Shown: in pieces, positions 24,601 through 36,825 of the stretch
How the letters are laid out: each line of letters opens with the position of its first letter
How positions within the stretch are numbered: position 1 is the first letter of the stretch
NCBI GenBank assembly: GCA_940671915.1
Contig: CALNVZ010003430.1
Coordinates: 15,077,868-15,141,867, forward strand
Length of the DNA: 64,000 nt
Direction: 5' to 3'
DNA from: Paracentrotus lividus
Taxonomy: Eukaryota > Echinodermata > Echinoidea > Camarodonta > Echinidae
Notes under the pieces: model-generated
The model's database searches: none
What the model was told of the DNA's origin: nothing
What the model saw: the letters and a program-made list of their open reading frames with translations, nothing else
Made by a program: the position numbers and the translations under genes

Positions 24601-27600
24601 TCGGATGAAAATAGCAAAGGAGTAGCATTTTGTAGCCAATTAACAATATAGGTCAAAAATCAAGGTCAAGGTCAAAGGGTCATAAGTCAAAATTGTGTGA
24701 AGAAGTTTGTAGTCCTCACCTAGTGCTATCACATAAAGCAACAGAATCGAAATCGGATGAAAAATGGCGAAGGAGTAGCATTTTGTAGCCAATTAACAAT
24801 AAAGGTCAAAAATCAGGGTCAAAGGTCAAAGGTCAAAATTCTGTGAAGAAGTTTGGTAGCCATCACCTAGTGCTATCACATAAAGCAAACGGATCGAAAT
24901 CGGATGAAAAATGGTGAAGGAGTAGCATTTTGTAGCCAATGTACATATAAATAAAAATCAAGGTCAAGGTCAAAGGGTCAAAAGTCAAAATCCGTGAAGA
25001 AGTTTTGTAGTCCTCACCTAGTGCTATCACATAAAGCAAACGAATCGAATCGGATGAAAATAGCAAAGGAGTAGCATTTTGTAGCCAATTAACAATATAG
25101 GTCAAAAATCAAGGTCAAAGGTCAAAGGGTCATAAGTCAGAATTCCGTGAAGGAGTTTTGTAGTCCTCACCTAGTGCTATCACATAAAGCAAACAGAATC
25201 GAAATCGGATGAAAAATGGCGAAGGAGTAGCATTTTGTAGCCAATTAACAATATAGGTCAAAAATCAAGGTCAAAGGTCAAAGGGGTCATAAGTCAAAAT
25301 TCCGTGAAGGAGTTTTGTAGCCCTCACCTAGTGCTATCATATAAAGCAAACGGAATCAAAATCGGATGAAAAATGGCGAAGGAGTAGCAAATTGAAGATT
25401 CTGCTCACATACGGACGCACGGACGGACGGACGGACACACACACACACACACACACATATATACATACACACGTACGGAGCCCGTTTCATAGTCCCCCGC
25501 TCGAACTCGTTCGGCGGGGACAATAAAACTGAAGTTGTACACAGGAAGAGCTTAAAAAGCTGAAAATAATTTCTAAATCAATAACAAAGCTGAACTCTCA
25601 AATCTCAAATCCCTAATACAACTACCGCAATATTGTAGATAATTATATTTAACACATATTTGCTTTAACATTCATAAACAAGTTAAAGGAGAAACAAAAG
25701 CTATAGAAATATACACACTTTTGTAGGACCCCATCCCTCATGCCAATAAATGGAATGTAGAATCAACATTTGATTGACAGCTCTAATTATTCTCACATTA
25801 CCACTATAGTAAATAGCTTGTCCATTTCAGGACAAAAATAGCCATCAGGAGATATTGACTTCATTGGAATGAAGGAAATTAACTATGACTGACAGCTGAC
25901 CTACTTGGTTTCTTTCAGGCATCCTGATTGGATGTACATTACAACCAGTAACAAACACTTGTTGATAGCCAATCATATGCAGCGATTTCAGTAGCTTTTA
26001 TCAGTTACTGTTCCTGACAGCCAATCAAAAGCACTGATTTCAGTAGCTTATATCAGTTAGTGGGTAATGAAACTTGCTGCTGACAGCCAATCATATGCAA
26101 TGATTTCAGTAGCTTATATCAATTAGTGGGTAATGAAATTTGCTCCTGACAGCCAATCATATGCAATGATTTCAGTAGCTTTTATCAGGTAGCAGGTAAT
26201 GAAACTTGCTGCTGACAGCCAATCATATGCAATGATTTCAGTAGCTTTTCTCAGGTAGTGGGTAATGAAACTTGCTACAGACAGCCAATCATATGCCATG
26301 ATTTCAGTAGCTTTTAACAAATTATTGTAACTGGTTGGTTACAGCTATTCAAAGATTGCATCAATTATTTTTAAGCTCTATGAAACACTATGCAAGTATT
26401 CACACTTGGAGGAATCATATCATTTAACAGATACTTGTAAATTCGGCATTATATGAAACTCATCTTTCTCAGCTGTCCCCTATGATTTATCACATACATG
26501 TAATTATAATGGTGTTTGTATATTCTTTTTTTTTTTTAACGTTTATATGATGCTGTCATGTACCATCTATACTTCATTGTCCATTTGAAAGAAAATTAAA
26601 TTAAATTTAATGTGTCTATTGTAAATTTATGTATTTGCTAAAAATACAATTGCCTTCCATGTGGAGAGGACGAAACCATGAGTCATCTCCTGCAATGCCC
26701 ACTCTTGCCCCAACCCTGTTCCCAAGCTGACCTAACCTTCCTTTTGACTGATGGGGTCACCTGTATACAATACTTGATAGGTGGAGTCTAGTTTCATTAC
26801 AAGAACAAAAAAGACAGAAAATATGAAAGAAAGAACTTGAGGAGGAGACTTCCACTAGATCAGACCAACTCAATAATTTGTACTTACTGAAGTTCATAGT
26901 ATCAAAGGTACTGTCTAAATCACACCAATTCAATAATTTGTACTTACTAAAGTTCATAGAATCGAAGGTACTGCCTAGATCACCTGTTGAGCTCAGATCT
27001 GGATTTCTCCTCCGAGATCTCCTTGGACTATCATCATCCCAAGGAAAAGGTGACCTGAAATACAGACATCATCAGTAAATCATCTGATAAACTACTTTTT
27101 ATACTCTAAAAGAGTGTAGGCCTACAGGTATTAGAAAACACAACTTTGCATTCTTGTATTTATTACCAAATAAAAACAGGTGGCAAGTAATAAAAAAAAT
27201 TTGAATTTAAAACCAAAATGACGGAATCCTTATCAGTTAATCATCTTGATATTTAAATAGATTTTCAAAAACACACTCGCTGAACATGAATAAACAAGAG
27301 TAATCGCCCACAGAAGAAAAACCTACGACTACAACAAGAAGAACAAACCTAACCCAAAAATAGCAAACGAGCAAGAACAGAAACAAAAAGCCGACTTAAA
27401 AAAAAACAGTATAACATTTCAAATGTGGTGGTATGCTACAAGAATAACGATGTTGTCTAAAAAAAATGGCATTATACTAATAGCAAGTTATACATTTTAT
27501 TTATTGTCATAAAACCATGACCCTTCATGGACTGGGCTATGGGAAAATATGATACTCCTAAAATCATATTGCATTCAATGGGTAATACATGTACTGTACT

Positions 27601-30600
27601 TACGTTGTGTCCTTCTTCGCTGGTGCGTTGAATAAATTGTCTCTTGAGTCACGTTTGGAAAGTTTCTCTCCTCTTGGAGTCAATTCTTTAGGTCTGATAA
27701 ACAAACAAATAAAGTGAGTTGTCTCTTCCAAAATATTTACGTTTTTTATTTATTTATTTATTCATTTATATTTCACCAGGGTAGCCCATTCAACAGAAGT
27801 TGGTCTTCCATGTTTTCACCATGAAGCAAATCAAAATATGCAAATTATGTGTATAGTACATACACCATTGGCTTACATTGGATCCTTGGGGGCTACATAT
27901 ACTCAGAAAAGTACATAAAAACAAGTGACGGAAGAGAGGAAATATATGAGGAACAAGATACGAGAAAGCAATCCAAAGAAGAAGATAAAATAGGGTGAGG
28001 AAAAGACAACTTGCTAGTCATTGATATCAATACCAAGAGTTGGATGCCAGTGGGCTTAACCAACATGTATGGGAGCATATGAATGGCCAATGGGGTGTAG
28101 TAGACAGAGCAAGACCGAGCTGAACAGTCAGACGAACAGAAGAATTTCATGCTTGACAAAGACAGCTGGAGGATTAGCTAACCTCGTAGGTAAGTAAATA
28201 TAGGTTTCTATACAGACAAGATTTGGTGTTGAGCCCCATCATAACCAGTGATGTCGCAGCGACGTATAATGTCACACCAACACATTTTTTACGTCTGGGA
28301 ACAACCTTTGACATCACCATCTAAGACGTGACTAGGAATCGAACGTCGGTACTATCTGAATCAGTTTGGAGGCTGATTCAGAGAAAATCACTAAAATCAT
28401 TGGAATTGATTGAATAATGGACATAGCAAATCAGCTGACAAACTGATACGGATCAGACTGGGGTTCGAATCCTAGTTACGTATTTCGGATGGTGACGTCA
28501 AAGTTTAGTCCCAGATGTAAATAATGCGTTGCGGTGACATTATGCGTCGCTGCGCCATTACCAGTTGTAACAAGCCTTGCATTGGGTATACCCAAATATT
28601 TTGGGTGGTTTCTTTATAATATCAGTCATAACATAACAACTCTCACATACTCACTTAGCAATGGAGTCTACATCTATCTCATCCCCTCCTAACCCCAGAT
28701 AATCTGCAGCTGAGGGGGGCTTCTTGGTAACCTCCTTAGCAACCCCTCCTCCTCCTCCACTCTTCTTAAAATCATCTTTCTTCTCAGATGGTTTGGTAAC
28801 CTCAGGTTGCACTGCTGGTCTTCCTATCTCTGTGGTCTGGAGTGGAAAATCAAATTAAAATACTGATAATTATCAAGATAATGGAGCAAAACCTGTTTAT
28901 CAAGACAAAAAGTAAGACAAGAAATACTGCCAGTTAAAAACATAGACAAGTGGCCTTTCTGTATTGGTTAATACCTTAGAGATCTGAATGTGTTTTGTGT
29001 ATACAGATACATGTACATGTACATTCCTGTATACCAATACATGCAATATAGAAATTGATAACATAGATTTTCATGCATGTGTTGCCTTTTAATACTAAAC
29101 AATATTATAATAATAATATTAGCCGACTACAATCTGTACCCATTTATATCACATGGGTTGAGTGTGGCAAAGGCAGCCAAATTTCTTGCTCAAGGAAATT
29201 GTGAAGTAGCAAAATGCATACCGTGTGGTCAACAGTCCGTGACTTGTCAATTAGACCAAACCTCCTCTACAAGTAGAGTCAAACAGACATGACACAAAAA
29301 GGGTTAAAGAAAAGCCGAGCATTTTTACCTGTTTCTTTTCTTCTGGTTTCTGTTTTGAAGGTGCTGTGTAATTCCCACCATATCCAACAGCCTCATTGAG
29401 CCAATCATCACTGTTTGTTTGAGGTGTTGCCTGTTTTGTTGGGCTAGAAGAGACCGATGATTGGCGTGAAAGGCCCCCCGTTTTCCGGGGTCGATCCATT
29501 GTGGAGTTACCAAAGATGTCATCATCACCATCAGCTTCGTCAGCAAATCTGTATTGTAAAGTATGATGTAATCAAATGCATTTTACAAGTTACGAGTTGA
29601 CGATTCAATATTAAAATCTCCAAAAGTCTAGGAAAGAGACAAGGTCTCTAATCATAATCCATAAAAAAAAATAAATGTAAAAAAAAAAGAAATCGCTGCG
29701 ACTTCATGATTTTTCTTTAAAGTCTCGCGCAACTTTTGAGATCAAATTTGCGATGCCTGGCTACGCAGTTCCGAAACTACGAAATATTTCGTAAGTGCAT
29801 GTCAGACTCAAAGTTGCTCAAAAACGTGATTTCATGTACAAATACAAAGCAAATTGTGTTTCTAGCAAAAACTCATAAATGTATCATTATTTTTTTCTTT
29901 TAATGATTAAAATCAATTAATTTCACATTGTTTATGATTAAAATATTGTCATCGATGACATTCATCAGAAAAAAAAAGAGTAAAAAACAAAGAAATACAT
30001 TGGAAATTTTAAAAACAATAGAATACATAAGAAAAAAAGAATAAATTCTTATGGCTGAATGAGCCCCCCCCCCCAGTCTAAGGTGTAAATATCCCATTCT
30101 TTTTAGGGTTAAGTTCTAAGAATCTTAAGGTGTTTGGAAATTTAAAAACAAATATCGAATTTGAGCAATTGACAGTTGCTAATTTTCTTTAAAATTTATT
30201 AAAGTATTTCTCCATTACCTTACACCTCTCCTCCCAGGAGGGGCGGAGTCTGGTCGCTTAGATACCACAGAGGATGGGGTGTAACCTCCAAAGGTGAAGT
30301 CTTCCTCCTTGGGGGCAGATGGAGCTGGGGTACAGGTCAAAAGTCATGTGAACAAATAAGTTTATACCATAAGAAAGAAAAGAAAAACTTTTTTCTTCAA
30401 TAACCTACTATATTTCTCCTGACAAACTGTTGTACATAATGAGAAATTCATAAATATGCTAAATTTAATTATCATAAATATCAATGTGCTTGGAAATATG
30501 ATTTATTGTTCACATTAAAAGCATTATCCACATTATCAAAAAGAAGGGTAAATCCAAATTATATAGTCACATGCAAGTACATGTATACGTAAATGCCCAC

Positions 30601-33600
30601 TATCCACAAGAAGATATTAAGGATCTCTGGATAGAGCAAAATTTGATTTTTTTTTTTTTTTTTTGCTTTTTGGTAATAAAAAAGTTTGAAGCCCACAAAT
30701 GAGAAATCATTCCTCCCTAAATAAAGTCCTCCCATTACAGTAAGAACATAAAACTCATTGAAACAAACAAAAAACAGAGGGAAGAAAAACAAATTTGGCC
30801 CTTACCGGTTTGTGGTTTCCTGTACTTGTTATCAAGCTGGAACTCCTTTGTGCGACCTTTATTTGCAGGTGGCTTGTCTAGGATACTGGTCTTTCCAAAT
30901 AGGTCATTCACCTTGGCTTTAGCTGCCTCTTGTTCTTGATCCACTTTCATAGTTTTCTTTGGTTTGTCTTGAGTGTGATAAAATATGATGAATCAATAAG
31001 GTAAAAAAAATAAAATGTGGATGTATCTTAATAGTTGAGTGGTCTAATCACTTGTCACGTGGGTTTTATCCATGGCAAGGTACTTATGCCTTGGTAAGGG
31101 CATTTTATCTTCATTGCTTCTCCCCATCCAGCTGTAAATGGACCCCGTAGGAAAGGAACAAGTAGACCTTTACTGATTGCCATGCAATTTTGGGGGGGGA
31201 TTGGACAGTTGTCAGAAAGACTTACAACATGTACATATACTCGCATCCGATGATCTGGCCTGGGTGAAAATAATTGTTACATTATAATTGCTGAGAAATG
31301 AAATTGTTACATACTAGCAACTATTATCATTTTTGAGAATTTTTTGTTTTGGTAACTAAATAATAAAGTTGCTAGTAGCCAGGAGTTTCTACAGGTTCTA
31401 TTTTGGAAGGCAGTCAGAGATGAGGCAGAAAGTTTACAGAACTTTTCTCTAATCACAGCTCACTGTCCAGCTCAAGACAGAGTCACATGTATATGAAAGA
31501 CACCAATATGGTTACTGAAATCAAGACACGACCCATGTGATGAACAGTCTTGCCTTTAAATTTGTAATACAGACTTTTGGCAATTTTTACAATTCACACA
31601 AATTTGGTGACAAAAAATATGTATAAACATGATAGATTCTGGTCCAACAGCAGTGAATAGTAGGCAAAAATAAATCTTCAATTATAGATCAAACTTGTAA
31701 TACTAGAAATTGAATTCGTCGTTGGGACGAATTAGGTGGTCTGTCCAAGAAATACATAAGAAATGAAAGAAGAAAGATGGAAGAAAGATAAAACAAAGAA
31801 ATATATAGGATATGGTATAGAAAAGATGAAACAAAGAGGAAATGCACAGATGTGATAACTGATATGCGCACAGTACAAAGCAACTGTAGTTATCCTATAT
31901 AGGGTTGTGTACATAAGCCACTTAAAATTACATTTCAATTAATATAAAAAGCAAATTTATATACATTATTGGCTATTGTATGTGTGTTGTAGTGACCGAG
32001 GAAGACATTTACATTTAAAAAAAAAAAAAAAAAAAAATGTGGACATACGGGACTCGAACCCATGGTCCTTTGATTTCAAGTCAAACGCCTTACTGATTGA
32101 GCTAAAATTTGCCTATATGGATTACACATAGAACGGAAAGTTCGAAACGGCAAAAAAAAATTCAATACGGCAAGTTAAATAAGTCATGATTCCGAATTCT
32201 GATTTTAAAAAACGTACCATATGTTCAAGAGAATTTCCTTGCCTACAACCTATTAAAATTTCAGAGAAAATGAAGCAGAAATGATGGAGGGAATGCTCAT
32301 TAAAGGTCGGCATGCAGTCGGCATGCAGATTACACGCAAAATGAGCAAAAAAGACATACCTTTAAAAATTGTAATTTTTAACAATGATACGTTTCTTTAA
32401 ACAAAAAATAAAGGTCATAACACAGAAAGAATATATTACAACATATTGAAATTTGGGAGAAAATCAACCAATATTTACGGAGTTACAGTCAGATTTGCAA
32501 AAATTTTATGACGTCATAAAATAAAAATGAAAGTTTTGAGTTTCGACGCCATTTTGATGACGTCACGATATTTCAGGGGATAAAATAAAACATGAAATCA
32601 TGTCTCCAACTCATACTTTATTGAAATATGAAAAAAAAATTGGGGGTTCACGGACTATCTTAAGAGCTATGGAGGATTTTAAACGGGCATGTTTTTGCAT
32701 GTTTTTACGTTATTTGCCCCATAGACGCCCGCGCGGATTTTGAACTTTGACGCACGTTTGTGACTTTATAGTCAGTTAAAATTTATTTTAAATTAATGGA
32801 AACTGTCAAGAAATGTCTGGAAATTACAAATCAAGTGGAAAGATGGGGTTTTTACGTTATCTATAACCTGTGCGCGCGCACAATGCGCGCGTGGGCGCTT
32901 ACGCGCAGAATTTTGTGAAATGTTTTAGGTCATTTGGAGCATTTTTCAATTTTGACGCGCGCGTATGCGCGCGTTATGACCTTTAGAGGAATTTTGAATC
33001 CATAACTTTTTTACCCTTGACCTGAAGTTACATTGAACTTAATATGAGTTATTTTGATTATCAGTTACGATTTTACAAAATGGCGCCTGGATGACGTCAT
33101 GTTGACCTGATGACCTTGAAAAACTTCGATGCACATCTTCATAGTGACATCCATTGATGACATGAAATTGAAGGAAATCGATTTGATAGATTAAGAGATA
33201 GAGTGGACACAAAATATTGGCTATAAAAATAAAGAAATAATAATAAAGAAAATTCTGACAAAATTAAGAGGTGATCTGTCAATGACAGACCACCTAATTA
33301 CTTATATCATCATATCAGAGTACATATAATTCTTTTTTACCTCTTGGTGTTTCGTCAAAACCGAGTCCATCTAAGATGCCATCATCATCACCAAAATCAA
33401 TGTCATCTGATTTCTTGACAGTCGGCTTGGGTTGAGGTTTGCTTGCAGGTGTACCTTTGCTTTTGTCTCTCTCTAATAACATGCATCATTAAAGAAAGAA
33501 AAAGCATTAGCTTAATACTTGTTACTGCACACATTTCTTTAAATTGGAATTACTTACATCATACAAAACAATCCATTTTTTTCACCTAAATGGTGGATCG

Positions 33601-35368
33601 GATTACAAATTCCTTTAAGAAAAATATTTCCCCATTATGTTAGAATCTTTTCCATTTCATCTATTCATCCAAGATCCTATAATGATCACGAAGCCTGTTG
33701 GCATTTTATATCTTGGCGGTAGGCTTGGTTTAAGGTTTAATCATGGGTGGGCTTAAATTTGCTTTTATCTCTCTGTGATGGCCTAAAGTTGGGTATTACA
33801 TACATGTAGTAAATAAAATACAGTACCACCCGAAAGTTAATGTTACACACTCCTTCTGACCTTACACACTAAACATGTCTAGAAGTTGTATTCCACTGTA
33901 AGATGTACTTGACTAAAACTTCCATTAATTAAAAACTTTCTTGACACAAATCCTACCTCGTGGAGTAGTTTCCAGAAGACTGTCTTCACTTTGACTTGCA
34001 CCTAGACTGTCCTTGGAGGCAGAAGCTGCATTAAGAGAAATAAACATTTAAAAAAAATTGAGCTGCAGTCTTCAGATCATATCATTTATAATTATTACGT
34101 CAATATACTGAGAAAGTTATACTGAGAAAGTTACAAAAGCAATCACTAAGTTCTACTTGAAGTACTATCTATCTAATCTTCCCTGTCAATAACTCCTTAA
34201 AATTTTTTATAATATATATCATTTATTTTATGTACATGTACCCGGTAAATGGAATAGTTATAGAGCTTTGGGGATCAATACAAACCAATACCATAAAACT
34301 ATTTTTTTTAAATAAATAAAAAATAGCTCGTAATCAGGTTCCTAATATCCTTTCAATAGCAATGGTATGAATTATATACAATATACTGGATATCACAATC
34401 GAACCATTAAGTCTGCTTGCTGGTTTCTTCTCCTCCACTGGTGGGTCATCTTTCACTGCTGGTCTGGAAGCTTTGGTAGCCTTAGCAACAGGCTTCTTCT
34501 TGGTCTTTGGAACATCTTCATCATCGGATAGGAGACCGGCAAGAGGGTCATCTTCATCAAACTCTACAGGATAAGACAGAAGGTGACATATTAGATAGCT
34601 AAAGAAGGGGGCCAAGGAGGGGAGAGAGAAAGGGAGAAGCAGCTTTAGAGCACCCTCCTTATCAGAGAGAAGACCGAAAAGAGGGTCATCTTCATCAAAC
34701 TCTACAAGAAAAGACAGATGGAGACATATTAGATAGGGAGTAGTAAGAGGGGAGAGAGAAATTATGAACAAACTTTAGAACATCCTCATCATAAGAGAGA
34801 AGACCGACAAGACGGTCATCATCATCAAACTCTACAGGAAAAGACAGATGGAGACATAGATAGAGGGGAAATGTTGACAGGAAAGAAAAAGGTGGAAACA
34901 ACTGTATTAAATAGAGAGAGAAGGGATAGAAAGTAAAAAGGAACTATAGAGCCTTTTCATCATCAGAGAGAATATATGTGGTTGTACATGTTTACTTGCA
35001 TTATCCATGTAATTATTGTTATCATCAACCCACCTCCAAAGTCAAAAGAAGTTGATTTAGGTTTGTATCTTCCAGGGAAAGTCTTTGAGAGGCCAGGTGA
35101 CTTCTTCTCTTCTGATGCTTCCGGCAAAGATCCTAAGAAGACAAAATCACAGAAGGTTGTTTCTTTTCTAACATCTCTTCAAAGTGTATCAAAAAAAAAA
35201 TATTTAGTTCTGGTAGGCCATATGCAGTACATGTAAAATAGTTCTTCAGATGGACATTTTGAAGAAAATGCTTGAAAACAGATGTCTAGGCGTAGCATGG
35301 AGAAGGGCGGAGACTGATGGTTTAGAATAAAAAGATCCCCCCCAAATGCTGATTATGATATATGGTAA

Positions 35369-35413
<45 letters not shown>

Positions 35414-36767
35414 TATTAATGTATGCAGTACATGTCACTATTATTTATCCATTAATTTAAACAAAATTTTCTGATGATCCTTCCATACTTTTCAATAAAA
35501 TAAGATTAGAGACCATTATTTTTGTAATTACCAGTATATCACTATTATAACATTTATCATTAACATTGGGTGAAAGTAAGACATCTGGGGAGCATTTCAT
35601 GAAACAAATATTCACTTATCCTCACTGACAACTTTTACTGAAATGCTTGCATCTGGTTGGCTGAGGGCAAATTTGTCAGATAAAACGTCCGACAAATCCT
35701 TTTATGAAATGCTCCCCTGTTTTACCTTTATCTGACTTCTTTTCCAAATCATGAGTCTTGAACATATCATCATCTAGGTCATCGCTGATGTTATATGTCC
35801 CTTTTCTACTCAAGCCTGGACTGGGAGTCGGTGCAGGACTAGGGGTCGCTTCTCTCGTTGAACCCTTCTTCTTAGGGGCCACACCCTCTTTGCTGGGGGT
35901 CTTTTTTGGTTTGAGGGATGAACTAAAGAGGGCGTCGTCCATGTCATCCATATCCTGAGAAAAAGATTTCAAATACATGTACATTATTAACTTGAACTGA
36001 AATCACTGGTACAAAATAAACAATAGGAACTTAAAAATTAATAGAATCATAAATTGTAACACATTTTTATGGGACAAGAAGAACTATTTATGAAAATTAC
36101 ATTGTATGATCTACTGACACCGACAAAATCTGAAATTACACTACATATGTTTTGACACTGACAAAATGTGAAATTACACTACAAAGAAAATGATACCGCA
36201 TAACTGAGTGATACACGTACATGTATGTTTTCCCAAACACTTTTCAAACAACAGATACAATGTACACTATCTAAAGACCTTGGGACAATTGACATTCCAA
36301 AGAAAATTATATTTTAATTAGTGTAAAGGAGACAAGGACAAAAAACATGCAGTTCATTCATAGTAATTGGTTAATTGTTTCAAATGTAGGATAGAGGGGG
36401 GGGGGGGCGGTATGGTGATAGGGAAAAGAAGAGAGGATGGAGCAAGGGGAGACTGAGGGAAAGAAGGGGAGAGGCATAATTGAATAGACAAAGAAAGGAG
36501 ATGTTAGATTCAAACAACACTTACAGCTAATGCCTTTGTCAGAGCATTCACATCAGCATCTGAAACACTTGAATTCTGAAGGGGAAAAAAAAAAAAGATT
36601 TCATAATTTTGTAATTCATTACTAGTATAGATCTACCAGTTTCTGTTTTAATATGTATTAAATATTCAATAGGCCTGTCAAATATTATCATTTAAACAAG
36701 AATCACTCTCTAAAAAAGCCTCATAAGGTTCAGGATTGTGAGACACAGAAAAAATATATAGTCTTAA

Positions 36768-36825
<58 letters not shown>

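Noticed and set aside
23314-25521. CRISPR-like array of regular repeats
   Set aside because: The repeats are full ~150-bp units with no unique spacers, and the genome is eukaryotic.
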